A stretch of 64,000 bases of DNA, from positions 81,771 through 145,770 of the forward strand of contig JAHBMJ010005823.1 in assembly GCA_018398765.1 (NCBI GenBank), read 5' to 3'. Of this stretch, positions 12,826-24,731 are shown one piece after another. The DNA is from Chromera velia (lineage: Eukaryota; Sar; Chromeraceae). A model generated the notes under the pieces. It did not search any database, was not told the DNA's origin, and worked only from the letters and a program-made list of their open reading frames with translations. The number at the start of each line of letters is the position of its first letter. Within the stretch, counting starts at the first letter, position 1. A program made the translations under genes and the position numbers.

Positions 12826-13079
12826 ACGGCAAAAACTCCAATTCCTTTCCACAATCGCTCCCGCATCTTCCAACGCTCCCAAATTCTAACTGTTTCCCTG
12901 ACTATTCTGTACGTCCAAGTCGCCCAGCAAAGTGTCCCGTCTCCACTGACAGTGCACCTACGGTGGTCGCAACACTGCGTAATTACCATCCTTCTGACGT
13001 CCCTACTGTAAATACATAAACCAGCCACAAAAAAGGAAAGACACGCATAGTACATATGTACGCATATATACACTTACCC

Positions 13080-13290
13080 ACATACAAACGCACATATGTA
13101 TGCATACACAGACACACATACACACACATAGACACACACACACATACATATATATACACACACACATATATACCACAACACACGCACACAATTTGAAACA
13201 CACATATATATACACACATATACACACACACATACACACACTCACATACATACACACACACACATATATATATAAACATACGCACATGGA
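13080..13290. repeat. CA/TA dinucleotide microsatellite
   Basis: An irregular (CA)n tract with TATATA interruptions. A pyrimidine-rich tract with (CT)n follows at about 13370-13590. No gene is visible. Confidence 0.85.
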
Positions 13291-13540
13291 CACATCTCTC
13301 ATGTGCTGTCTCAGAGAAAAAGGCAACAATCATACAAAAGAAGGAGATGAATTCCCTTGATCTTCTTTCTAAAATCCTTCTTTCCGTTTCCCTTTTTTCC
13401 TTTTTCTTTCTTCCCATCTTTTTTCCTTTTTTTTTTACTTTTTATCACTATGACTCTCTCTGTTTCTCTTCGTTTTTCTCACTGTTCATCTTAGAGTCTC
13501 GGTTTCTTTCTCTATGTCTATCCATCGTTCTCTCTCTCTT

Positions 13541-13583
<43 letters not shown>

Positions 13584-13654
13584 TTTTTATCGTTGGCTCA
13601 GCCTGGTGCTTTAAAGGGAAAAAAGAGAAACAGACGGATTAACAGATAAAGTAC

Positions 13655-14870
13655 TTGTATTGAATCGGGGTTTTTCTCCGTTTCCTTTGAGTTTTTGCCT
13701 TAAGGCGCTGCGAGGGAAGGGGATAAAAGAAGAAAGGGGGGGGGTAACTTACCCGGGTAAGGGAAATGAGAGGACCCCAGACAGCGCCAAGAGTTCGGCG
13801 ACTGTTTCTTCCAGGTGCCGATCGAAACGGAAGTTTTTGGTCGGCTGCATGTGACAGTCAAGCAGACTGGTATATCAAAAGACCAGGCTGTAAATGATTG
13901 TAAAACCTTCCCTGGCTCTTGTTTTGGTCGGATCAGTAGGAATGAGATAAAGAAGGAAATTTTCAATGGAAGACACTGATAAAACGGAAAGAGAGAGTGG
14001 GAAAATCTGAAAAGGGGAAGGGAAAGCTAGGTTTTCTCCCTCACTGCTCAAAAGAGGAAGTTTTTTCCTGGCTGCAGACCGCCTTAACTGAAAAAACGGC
14101 AGTCAGTGTCGCATGTTGGCTGGTATAGGTATGGTATGGGTGAGGTGGGAAGGAATGAGAAGCAATGAGGGAACCGCTAATATGCTGAGGGGGTTAGGAA
14201 AGGAGAAACCACTGGAGGGCTTTATTCTTTCTTTTTTTTCTTTCTTTTTTTCTTTCTTTTTTTCTTTCTTTCTTTCTTTCTTTCTTTCCATCTTTTTTTC
14301 TTTCTTTCTTTCTTCAATCGGGGGTTTTTCCCTCCATGTCCCTGGAGGTTTTCTCCTGAGGCGCTGTGAGGGGAGGGGGAAAGAAGAAATGCAGGGAGAT
14401 AAGGAAACAGGAGGGCATCAAGTTACTGTGTAGTGCCAAAAATTCGGCGACTGTTTTTTTCGGGTGCCAAATCGGAAGTTTTCAGTTAGCTGTGACAGTC
14501 AAGCAGGCTAGTATGTCAAAAAACCGGACTGGAAATGACTGTCAAACCTTCCTTGGCTCCTGTTCTGGTCTGAAAAGGTGGGAAAAGGAAGGAAAGGGCC
14601 GGGGAAACTGACTGAACGGAAATAGAGAGTGCATAAGAAGAGCTAAAAAGGGGAAAGAAAAGCTAGGTTTTCTTCCTCACTGCTCGAAAGAGGAAGTTTT
14701 TTCCTGGTTGCAGACCGCCGTGATTGACAAAGCGGTGGTCAGCATGGCATGTCAGTGGTATAGTTAGGGTATGGGTAAGGTGGGAGAGAATGAGATGCAA
14801 GGAGGGAGACGCTGACATGCTGAGGGGGGTGGGAAAAGAGGAACCACTGGCAGGCTTAGGACCACAATTA
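13655..14870 (+). repeat. Diverged tandem duplication, about 0.6-kb unit
   Basis: The segment from about 13661 to 14220 recurs from about 14318 to 14858. Shared blocks include ATTCGGCGACTGTTT, TGTGACAGTCAAGCAG, AAAGCTAGGTTTTC, AGAGGAAGTTTTTTCCTGG and GCTGAGGGGG. The two copies are separated by a (TTTC)n tract at 14221-14315. No coding potential is seen in either copy. Confidence 0.75.
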
Positions 14871-15926
14871 ATGGTACCAAGCAGCAGGTCTGGTTTTTTG
14901 GGGGCAGGATGAAGAGAAAGAAAAGAGAGGAAGACAAAGGAAGAGATGGGGGAAGAGAGAGATAATATTATAAGAGAAAAGGAAAGGGTGGTGATGGATG
15001 GGGGGGTGGGGGTGCTTTACGGTGCTGCGGCGACTGTTGGAACACCAGACTCAGTCGTATTGTTTATCCAGGGCCGGACATAGTGCACAACAGACGACTG
15101 AGAGGGGAGAGGCGGGAGAGACCTCGAGCATGACAGAACTGTTTCAGGCTCTCAGGTCGTGAAGCAGGGTGGGCTTCAAGATAGTGATAGTCAAATGGAA
15201 CTGTTATGTGGTAGAAGCAGGGGTGAGCTAGGGGGAGAGATATAGTCAGGGAAGTAGATTTGATATCCTGCACAACTGAAGTTTTGCTAGACTGCCCCAA
15301 TGGAAGGGGGAGCAGACATACATATGGGGTATGGGACTAACTCCGGAGGAGTGTATCCCAGTGGATAGCCACAGCCCCGTGGTGGACGAAAGTCTACCAA
15401 GACCAAGACCAAGACATTACATATATACATACCTACATTTTTGATAGACAGAATTTAATGTATGTATTTATGTATAAACCACGCTTAGAGACACTCAATC
15501 ACTCAATCGGTCGGTCGCTTATGCAAGCAGTCACTCTCTCAATGACATCTGTAGGATATTCAATGGACTGAAGGCTGAACCAGGGAAGAGTGGAGGATTT
15601 AAATCAAATTACAATGAAGAACAAATGAATAAATTGAATTGAGGCAGTTAAGAAATAATAGAAAAGGCATCCAATCATCCATCAATTGACTAACCGTCAA
15701 AAGGAGGCCAACTGCCATAAAGAACTCATGAGTTTAGCACTAAGTAAGTGCAAGTCTAAAACTGATGAGGCTCATAATAACCTATAATAACAACGAATCA
15801 ACGATACAAATTTTTATATTTATGAAGTCCATATTTCATTTCGCTTCATCAAAAGTAATCAGAAGTTGCCCCTTCTGGAAAAGAATTTATATCATGATTT
15901 GTCGCTGATTGAAAGCTGACTGTATC
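14871..15926. other. Intergenic stretch, nothing recognised
   Basis: Mixed-composition DNA with a short G-rich part near 15000. No long reading frame, RNA gene or element boundary was found. Confidence 0.5.
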
Positions 15927-18886
15927 TTATGTTAAAAGAGGCGCAGACGCAGATTGTTCCTCTCCGCGCACCCCTCTCTCGTCTGCCGCCGTCTCCGCTT
16001 CTTCTCGGCTCTTGCTGCTCTTCAGCTCCTCTGGACTCATAAGCTCGTCACCAGTCCCGCCGGCTTGCAGCACTGCATCCAAAGAGTCACTTTGTCAGTC
16101 CCCCAAGGTCAAACACAGCATACAACTCCAGGGGTTGGTGTATAGAAGCACCAAGACAGCCAATCGAGGTGCGCAGGATTTCCACTGAGTAGAGGCAAAA
16201 GTGTAGGGGCGAAAAAAGTCTCTGGTCCCTTACCGAGGACAATTAAATGACACATGAAATTAGTACCGGCGTGCGAACGACATTTTCGAAACATTCCGCT
16301 GTGCCACGTCAGCTGCAGGGTGCTCGGTGCATTCCCACTTTGCACTCTATTCTAATGGGAGCAGCAACACAAACGCACTAATCCGAAACACAGACAGATA
16401 AAATGACCGCTGACCTTTGATGAAGGACTCTGTCACGAAGATGGAGTACAGTCTGCACGCACAGAGGGAGATACCCGAGAGACAGATGCAGAGACAGAAT
16501 GAAACGAAGAAACGAAGGTGCACCGAGAACACAAAATAAATGCCTATACAGTTCTTCTCTCTCCGGTAAGTCCTCCCAGCCCTGTCTGTTTGTTGGTATC
16601 CACAGACGGCTTCGTGAACTCGATTGAAGATAAAAAAAGACGGCCCAAGAAGGCGCAGCACCATCTCTCTCCTCGGCTTTCCTTCTTTCGTGTCCTCTTC
16701 ACTTCGTTTTCTTTGACAAGCATTCCCGTTCCTTCTCTCCCCCGCACTCCAGGCGCGAACGACTGGAGTGACATTTGCAGAACACACGCAAGAGCACTTC
16801 AGTCGTCGCTTCTTGCGCCTCCATCATGTTTCTTTCTTTTATCCTCCCTGATCAATTCCGAAAGGAACCTTTTATGACCAGTACAAAAGATCTTTCGAGG
16901 AAACACGCCGTTTCATCTCATCAATTCCGCGTGAAAGATGCACGACAAAAAAGTCATGAGAGCCACGCGTGGAAAAAAGACAAAGGACGGTACAACAAAG
17001 ACTTGTCCGTTTCCTTCCAAGAGGACGGTACAACAAAGACTTGTCCGTTTCCTTCCAAGAGGACGGTACAACAAAGACTTGTCCGTTTCCTTCCAAGATG
17101 ACTCACTGAATGGCAAAGCCGATGCTAAGGAAAATGAACACGACGAGGAAGTAGATGAAAATTGTTTCGGAGGTGTGCCTGATCCCCTGGTCATCCCAGG
17201 CACCCTGAGGGAAAATTTAGTGGAGTGGAAAAGGAAAGGAGAAGGAAGAAGAGAGCAGAGGGAACGTGGTGAGGGGAAAGGAAAGAGCAGCCTCTGCAAG
17301 AAAGCCCTCAGGCACGCCCTACCTCATTCCATAGCTATTCGTCTGTCTCTCTGTCCGTTTGTTTGTCCTTACGTTCGTCTGTCTGTTCGTCTGGTGATCT
17401 GCCTCCCTATCTTTCTATTTGTCTGCCTGTCTGTGTCTCTGTCGGTCTCTCAAAGAATATGACACTGACATGCACCCCCCGCACGGAGGGTTGGGGTATG
17501 GACGGCATTGCGGCACACTTGGAGCCTCGAGGAGGAAGAAAACAAAACAGCACAAGTCCAGCCCCGAGGCATACTAGCCAAATCAGAGAAACGAATGGAA
17601 GATATAAGAAGAAAAAAACAAACGACCCCCCCCTGCTGACTGACTGACTGACTGGAGGCATCTGGAACGCAACCGGGACGGCCCCGATGATCAACAAAAA
17701 AACCGCCAACAGCGCACAGAACGCAAAAACTGCCGAGGCAATCTGCAACAGACACACGAAAACAGGCGCACAATGGGAGAGGGGGCAAGTCCATTTTGTC
17801 TGCCCAAACAGCTGAAGACAAACATCAAATCACAAATAGATGCTCACCGGGGGCGGAGAGCCAGACAAATGAACAGGGAGGGACGGAGCAGAACAGGAAA
17901 GTGCGTTAAAAACTGAAGGCAATGCGGAACAAGAAAAATACGAGGGAGGCGGAGGCAGGCAGACAAACCTGGAAGTAAAAGTAGATCTGGAGTAACCCCA
18001 CATCCCTCTGGTATGCTGCCAGAAACCCAATCGTCCCACAGATGATCGTAATAGCAGCTGCAGGAGGCACATATATGTGTGCATCTTCGGCTTTCTTTTG
18101 GGAGTAGTGGATGACTTCAGTTCGCAAGGGGAGGGAGCCTTTCATCTGGTGCTTCAATCAACACGGACAAGGGAGGGCAGAGGAATACAAAGGAATGCCC
18201 ACTCAGGCGTTTCGTTTTCCTTTGACTCTCTGCCACGGGGGCTCTTGCTAGAGAAGGAGGGAGCAGACTCCGCTTTTTGAGGGCATGAATGAGGAAATGA
18301 CAAGGTGACCGACCTACTGACTGACTGACAGGTGAATGCGACGGAGTAACCAGTGGTCTGCACACGAAGAAGGACAGGCACACATCTGGAGATTGACTGA
18401 CATTCATTCACGCATAAGGACATGTTCTTTTTCAACAGGCCGTTGCAATGACTTCTGTCCACTCGCGGCTTTTCCATTATTTTCCTGTCCCTCATTGCCG
18501 GTTTGACTAGCAAAAAGCCGCATGTTTGAAGCTCAAAACGCATTGAAAAGATCTTGACAGAGGGGGCAGGTAAGGGAATTTCAAAGTGGATCGAAGAAAT
18601 GAAGAAAGGTGGACGAAGATCAAGATGTCCTGTGGATCCTGGAGAAAAAAACGCAGGCAGAGAAGAGACAGAGAGGCTTCAGGACCAGTAACAGTCCATT
18701 CAACTGACCACTCCCTGCAGCGCGTTGAGGACAGAAATGAGGGCCAGGAGGAGGACTCCTGTCCGGAGCGTGCAGCTGCAACAACACCTGCATTCACAAA
18801 TGCGAACCAGTGGGTCATGAGAGGTAAGGCCATCGTTTTTGCCTTCAGAGCCACATCCATCAGGTGAGGGCGGCTTACTGCTTCAT
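15927..18886 (-). CDS. Tetraspanin-like four-TM protein, multi-exon (model partial)
   Basis: Small exons on the minus strand join in frame. Exon 1 is the 8-nt ATGAAGCA at 18886-18879 (donor GTAAGC). Exon 2, 18787-18709, gives a Cys-rich start (MKQCCCSC) and TM1. Another, about 18151-17969, gives TM2 (AAAITIICGTIGFLAAY). The next, 17742-17653, gives TM3 (donor GTCAGT). A short Cys-rich exon follows at about 17531-17472. The TM4 exon is 17204-17107, ending at a GTGAGT donor. The order TM2, short Gly/charged loop, Leu-Tyr-Phe-rich TM3 resembles tetraspanins, which organise membrane microdomains. The large extracellular loop is unusually short. A likely last exon, 16072-15927, encodes an acidic tail ending SAPLLT. 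Exons between 17107 and 16072 are unresolved. The family call is moderate; the four-TM exon chain is better supported. Confidence 0.55.
16985..17098. repeat. 38-bp minisatellite, three units
   Basis: Three nearly identical 38-bp units starting at GGACGGTACAAC (16985, 17023, 17061). They lie just downstream of the TM4 exon of the minus-strand tetraspanin-like gene, within the presumed next intron. Confidence 0.9.
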
Positions 18887-19318
18887 CTCGACTGCAACCA
18901 GGCGTGCCTATGCCGGTCGTCTTCAAAAGACCTCGGCTTCGGCAGCCAGGTCTTGACCGTCAATGGGGAATGTGGGAAGGATATACAGCCTTGTCAAATT
19001 TCCTGTCAACACATTTATCGATGTCACGTACGCGCACGCTTGCACTTCACTCGATCGTGCAGCCCGATATGTCAGCGCACTAGCTGTCGTCTTTGTGGCC
19101 GCTGCTCTGAACAAGGTGGACCGCTTCCGGCGATCCGACAGTCGTCTGAGTCACAGTATGTCACAGACGGACATCGCGGCATCACTCCATGTCAGACTCT
19201 CCGTGATGACCCGGCGTCTCTGTATATGCGCGGCGGCGGGGCGGGCCGCGCGGGCGGTATACATGGCCGGCAATTAACCGCCATGGCAACCCCGCGCCGC
19301 CGTTTTGTACGAGTCCCT

Positions 19319-19546
19319 TACATATTCCCGCGCGTACCCAGTTTTTCTACGTCGGATGCTGACCTTAAATGGTCAAGTCGGTCAGTTTGGCGCGCGCAGT
19401 CAATCTGAGGATCATTTAGGTCAGGGTTGGATGCACTCTGAACTAAATGATGATTGAGGGTTTTTTCATGCATGCCGCGTCCCCCTATATGAGAGGTGGA
19501 TCTAACCTATTAATGAGTGAAAAATTTAAAAAACTCAAGTTTGTTC
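19319..19546 (+). repeat. Interspersed repeat P, copy 1
   Basis: Blocks of this stretch (TATTCCCGCG, GGTCAAGTCGGTCAGTTTGG, CTCTGAACTAAATGA, CTCAAGTTTGTTC) recur in inverted orientation at 24355-24496. It is part of a TE family with at least two copies here. Confidence 0.7.
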
Positions 19547-19800
19547 CGCTACGGAGTGTGGTGTAGTGGCTAGCTTGTTGTACGGGGCTCATATAGTATA
19601 AGAAGTTCTGTCATACAAGGTTTTTACTTCTAGGTACTCCCTTACAGACTTTCATACGAAGGCTTGACTCACTGCTAACTACATGCATGCGCGTAGCTTA
19701 ATTGCATGGATGTAAATGCGCTCGAACTGCGCGCATCTCGATACGGCCTAACATGCTGCTTCACGTACCGTTGCACGGCTGGCTAGCCTCACAACGTTAC
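19547..19800 (+). repeat. 254-bp interspersed repeat X, copy 1
   Basis: It matches 23194-23447 in direct orientation at about 90% identity, 254 bp each. Near its start it has TGTAGTGGCTAGC, which resembles a tRNA A-box, so a SINE origin is possible. No B-box is clear. Confidence 0.7.
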
Positions 19801-20404
19801 ATGCCACCTCCCCCCTGAAGCCACGTCCACGCTGGCTTACATGGAAAATGTAAGTGAATCTTCTTATGTAACTCTTTTGGGCAATGGAGTAATAATCGTT
19901 GATTAGATCATCGCTTTTCCTTATACCTGCGGCGTCGTAGAAAACCAAAGATCGTCTTTCTTTTCTTTTCTTTCATCTCTCTCATTTCTGTTTTCAAAAT
20001 TTCCTTTACCATCTTTTCTGTGGCTCTTCTTCTCTTTCACATCGTCAGCTCATAGTCTACTCCAGTCAAACAATTACAACAGTTAGTCCTAACCACCATC
20101 CGTACTGACTCCACCGTATACCCAGTGCACATGCCCCCTCCCCCTTCAAAGCCGCGTCCACGCTCAGTCAAAGAGAGTGAGACGCACACGAAAACAACCA
20201 CAGAGAAAAAAAAATCAGACAAAAAAGGACGGAAAATATATATCGGCACACAATGGTTATTTCGTTCACGGAGTCCACTGGATACTATAGTACTGCATCT
20301 CACAATCGGTTGGCCCTACAATTACCCCTATCTCTTCCAGCTTGGTGCCGCTGTTCTAATAGAGATTGTGGACTGATAGAAGGCTACGTTGAGGTGCGGG
20401 TAGT

Positions 20405-21853
20405 CTACACGCTCCTCATCTGCCGCAATGCAGGTCTCACTTCTGGCATACATGGCATCATACCCCCCCTATTTCTATACATCTCCCCGTAAAATGTCTC
20501 CCCCATCTGTCTACACCCACGATGTGCCAAAAATGCATGCCAGTCTGCAGTACCAATTCCCTGAACATTTGGAATTAAGTCCTCCCTTCCCAACCGAAAA
20601 CAAAAAGACACATCCTCCCAATATTTGTGCTGGAGCGGATCACACGGTAGGACTGGCGTCTTTAGTTTTGTATGGGCTGCTCGCCTTCTCTCTTTCTCTT
20701 TGTTCTTCACCTCCGTTCTCTCTTGCCGACGCCTGGCCTGACGAGACGGTGTCAAACCATCAGACGAGACTGCTGGTTCCTCCACTCCCTCACTGATTGG
20801 AGGCAGAGGAGACCAATGGCTGTCCGTCTCCTTCTTTTGCCTCATAGCCAGCATTCCCCTTTCATGTTTTTCCTGCCTCTTTCTCTCTTTCTTTTCTTGG
20901 CACTTTTGTTTCTGTCTCTCTGCTTTCCCCGGACTCCCACCCTCAAAGTCATTTCCCTGCCCACCTGTCTCCAAACGATTGAGCTGCAGAGATGGGCTAT
21001 GTGGTCTCTCAGACTGGCAGTGGATTTGCTCTCTCAATTCCCAACTCCCAACTCCATACAGCAATTCAAACAAGTCTTTTCCCACACCTCCTTCGTCCTT
21101 CTTACTCCTTTCGATCCGGCACAGATTCATTGGAGCGGGCTCATTTATTTGACCATCCCCTCCGGTAGGAGCCATCACAGGGGAGCTCTGACCGAAATCA
21201 AAAGTCGTCTGAGGCGTCGCAAAGAACACGCCCCCATCGGAATTGACAATCCTACTCCCCTCTTACACTTCCCACGTCCCTCTGCCTTCTTTCTGGGACG
21301 ACTGCCTGAAGTCAAACGTCGTGCTTGGAGTTCCAGCAAGTGTGGCTCCCACGGAGCTCACAGGAACACTTCCCTCTCGCACCCCAGACACCTATACATC
21401 TGTTTGCTGCTGCGACTGATTGGAAACGCCCGACTGCGCACAGCCGTGCGATCTTACGCAAACACCGCCACCACCCAGGGTTCCTTCGACCCAATCCACA
21501 TCCCCTTCTCTCACACAGAATTCTTTCTCTGGGGTACGTGGTGGAATAATTCTCCCTCCTCTCTCTGTCCCTTGGTCTGGCCTCCTCTGTTGTTGCGAGT
21601 GGCTAGAAATCTTCGACTGATTACTGCCAAAACCTCGCTTGCTCGCTTCACCCCTCTCTCCACTTCGATTTGCATTTCCATGTGCGCCTGGGGCTTTGCG
21701 CATACCTTCAGAGAAGACGTCTCTAGGCTGCTGGACTTTCTGTTTCCTCCCTCTCCCTGCTGAACCTTTTGGGCAACCAGCATTACAGTGCTCAGATGAT
21801 TGCTGAGACTGCGTTTGCTCTGCCACTTTTTTCTTCCAGGCTGCCTCTGTCAA
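20405..21853 (-). pseudogene. Possible decayed gene, charged low-complexity frames
   Basis: Two minus-strand frames, 21853-21392 (about 154 aa) and 21229-20405 (about 275 aa), are rich in Lys, Arg, Glu, Gln and Ser. Between them a motif recurs at DNA level: a TTFDF-containing segment near 21330 and another near 21205. Upstream of 21853 the frame continues with GRPKTRRSRR, an AT-hook-like motif, past an in-frame TAA. No catalytic domain is recognised. It could be an intron-containing gene, a degraded transposase tail, or purine-rich DNA that happens to lack stops. Confidence 0.25.
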
Positions 21854-22037
21854 CCTGCGACTTCTACGAGTTTTCGGTCTGCCCGTATCGGTATGTTAAG
21901 TCGCATGTTGGACTGCACTCTGCTTCTCAAAAATCCCAGTTGGTAGAACAGATGGTCCACTGGCTTCTGTGGACTCTAAGAGTTGCTCTGCAATCTTAAA
22001 CCCTTCCTTCAAGAGGCTCTCACCGTTCGCTTGCACT

Positions 22038-22889
22038 CAGGGTTGCCGATTTGTTCGGCGGTGGACAAGCTTCATTACCGGTAACCGGTAATTACCGGTA
22101 AAGTTTGCTGGCAGTTGGCAAAGACTTGGCAAAATTCTAACAGTCACTAACATTTTTTAATAACCTAAGTCCTAGGTTATAGGTCAATCAATCAATCACT
22201 TAAGGCTAGACTTAAGGTCAATTCAAAAAGTTAATGCGTCATCTGTAGGGACAGCTATGCGGCCAGTGTGCTTGAAGATGATACAAGTCGAAGCGATGGG
22301 TCCCGTCTTACACTTGGTGCCCAAAGATAGAGAACCACTGGCCGCAATGACCACAGCTGGCCCAGACAGATACACCTGCACGATTCTAACAACGGAAAGA
22401 GTCCGCCTCAAAGTTTGGGCGGTCCCTCCAATCCAGTGCTCCAGCCTCTAAAGAAAGACCGCCGCCGACTAACAATCACTAAAGTAGACTTTTTCCGTCT
22501 CTTATTTTGATCGTTCTCTAACGACGGTCAAAGCCTGATATACAGAGAAGCAGAACAGTGAAAGATGAAGCAAAGTTAAAAAAGAGAGTAGTTGTTGGAC
22601 AGACACTGTCATAGAGCTATTAGAACTTTTTGCCACTTATAGGAGTGAAGCAGTTAAAAATTTATATTTTTTTAATATTTTTTTTTTAAATGTGAATAGG
22701 CTTTTCAAATGCCAATAAACACTTAAAAACATGTTTTTGAAGGTTGGCGCCGCAGGCGAAATTTTTTTTTTAGGGACCCTTATTCTTATTATTTTTTTTA
22801 TCGGTAAAAGGAAGGTAGACTGAGGCCATTACCGATTACTGGCAATTGCCGGTAGACTAGACCTGTTACCGACCAGAAAAGCAACCCTG
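22038..22889. mobile_element. hAT-like non-autonomous DNA element (MITE)
   Basis: The 852-bp segment begins CAGGGTTGC and ends GCAACCCTG. It is flanked by 8-bp repeats CTTGCACT (22030-22037) and CTTACACT (22890-22897), one mismatch apart. CAGGG termini and 8-bp target duplications are hallmarks of the hAT superfamily. Subterminal ACCGGTAA-type motifs cluster at both ends. It encodes no transposase. Confidence 0.75.
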
Positions 22890-23193
22890 CTTACACTTCT
22901 CCGGATGGAATGTCCTTGAATTTTTAAAGTTCATATACAAGCGAAAGAAATTTTCCGAAACGTTCCCAGATCGACATGACCGACGTGCTACTGAAGACTT
23001 TTGAGAACTTTTCACAAGACAAAGCAATGAACTCGTACGTTTCTGTTTGTTGCAGTGGTTGCGTGCGTAGTCAGTGCAAGCTGTGTAAAGCTGCAAAGAG
23101 ACCTCGCACTGTCAGACAGAGAATGATGTGTTCACGACGTGAGACGGACGGTCTGCGAACTCTACTGAGGCTGATCGTTTCGTTCTGCTACCA

Positions 23194-23447
23194 CGCTACG
23201 GAGTGTGGTACGGTGGCTAGCTTATTGTACGGGGTTCATATGGTATAAGAAGTTCTGTCATACAAGGTTCTTACTTCTAGGTACTCCCTTACAGACTTTC
23301 ATACGAAGGCTTGACTCACTTCTGACTGTATGCATGTGTGTAGCTTAATTGCATGGATACAAATGCGCTCGAACTGCGCGCATCTCGATACGGCCTGACA
23401 TGCTGCTTCGCATACCATTGCATGGCTGGCTAGCCTCACAACGTTAC
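23194..23447 (+). repeat. 254-bp interspersed repeat X, copy 2
   Basis: Direct repeat of 19547-19800. It ends CCTCACAACGTTAC, right beside the TIR element that starts at 23450. Confidence 0.7.
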
Positions 23448-23449
23448 GT

Positions 23450-24358
23450 GTTCAAAAAATATGGGTCAGCGATTTTTGGGCTTTTTCAGGTTTTTCAAGG
23501 AACCCAAAAAAATATTTTGACCCAGAGATCGAATTTTGCGAAACCATTGAAATTTAATCTACTATACTTAACCCAGCGAGCCTTTTTTTTTTAGTCACAC
23601 ACGCGTGCATACGTTTTTTTAGATACAAACCACGCGCCCCAACCACGCACGACCGGCCCAGGAAACACTACCGTCAAAAATAGTCCCGCAAGCGAAAAAT
23701 TAACTAAACGCTATATGGGTGACTCTCCCGGGGTGAGTGCCTTGCGTGCGCCGCGTCATATGACTCGCACCTACGAAAAAGGTGGGTGCTAGTGGGTGCC
23801 TTGGAATTGAAATTATCCGGCTGGGGATATTTGACGGGTTATAAATGTTTGACTGGCCAGGGATTTTTGGTGAGCCTGCCAGCCGAGCTCACTAACCAGC
23901 CTGCGCCAGGCTATTTTAACAGGCCATGTACATGTGACCTCCCTGAACCTAACTACCACTTGAAAGTTCAGGCCGCATTTTTGGATAAGCTTGAAAGTCT
24001 GCGCCGCAGGCGCGGATCATTTATGGTGTTTTGAAAGCCAAAGCCGCATATCTGGATGGTGTTTTGACTATCTATGCTGCAGGCATGGACGGTCTCTTAA
24101 AAAAAGATGTCACAGATAGAGATGATCTTGATTATATTTTTTCAAGTGGCACTTAGGTTTAGGGAGGTTGTACATACTATTTTGACGGGACTAACGGCCG
24201 GTATGCTGGGACGTGTTATGCATTCACGAACCCTCAAGAAATTTTTTGACAGGCCAGGGATATTTGACGGGCCTGGTGATCTTCACCGGCTCACTTTTTT
24301 GAGAGGCCAGGCTAGTTAAGAAACAACCCCGAAAATCGCCGACCCATATTTTTTGAAC
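23450..24358. mobile_element. TIR element with 31-bp inverted ends
   Basis: The left end, 23450-23480 (GTTCAAAAAATATGGGTC...), is the reverse complement of 24328-24358 with two mismatches over 31 bp. The 909-bp element has no convincing ORF. No clear target duplication was seen, so the superfamily is open. Confidence 0.65.
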
Positions 24359-24496
24359 AAACTTGAGTTTTTTGAATTTTTCATTCATTTAGTTCAGAGT
24401 ACATCCTAAATGACCCCAGCGCGCGCCAAACTGACCGACTTGACCATTTAGCCCAAAGTGCCCAAAGGAAAAACTGGGTGCACGCGGGAATATTAA
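24355..24496 (-). repeat. Interspersed repeat P, copy 2 (inverted)
   Basis: Reverse-complement match to 19319-19546, with an internal stretch missing. It abuts the TIR element. Confidence 0.7.
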
Positions 24497-24731
24497 TATT
24501 AATAATTGTGCATGCATGAATGTTTTTCTGGTTTTGCTTTGTCTCGACTGCATGTTTACGACGGTTGCTTCCTTGCATCTCCTCAAATACCATCCAAGAA
24601 TTATCCATGTTGGCTTTCATTGGTTCAACTCCTTCACGAAGCCAATAAGTGCGTGCTTGCCGATTGTTCTGGTGGACGTCGCAGGACACAAGTCATAGGT
24701 TGTTTCTGTATCTGAGGATACACCACCCAAG

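Noticed and set aside
13003-13417. Cys/Val-rich frames across the CA tract
   Set aside because: Dinucleotide repeats translate into Cys-Val or Thr-His runs in every phase; not genes. The same applies at 52498-53600.
20672-21763. A 363-codon plus-strand frame
   Set aside because: It is the antisense of purine-rich charged frames; the product is Leu/Ser/Pro-rich with no domain and is best seen as a shadow.
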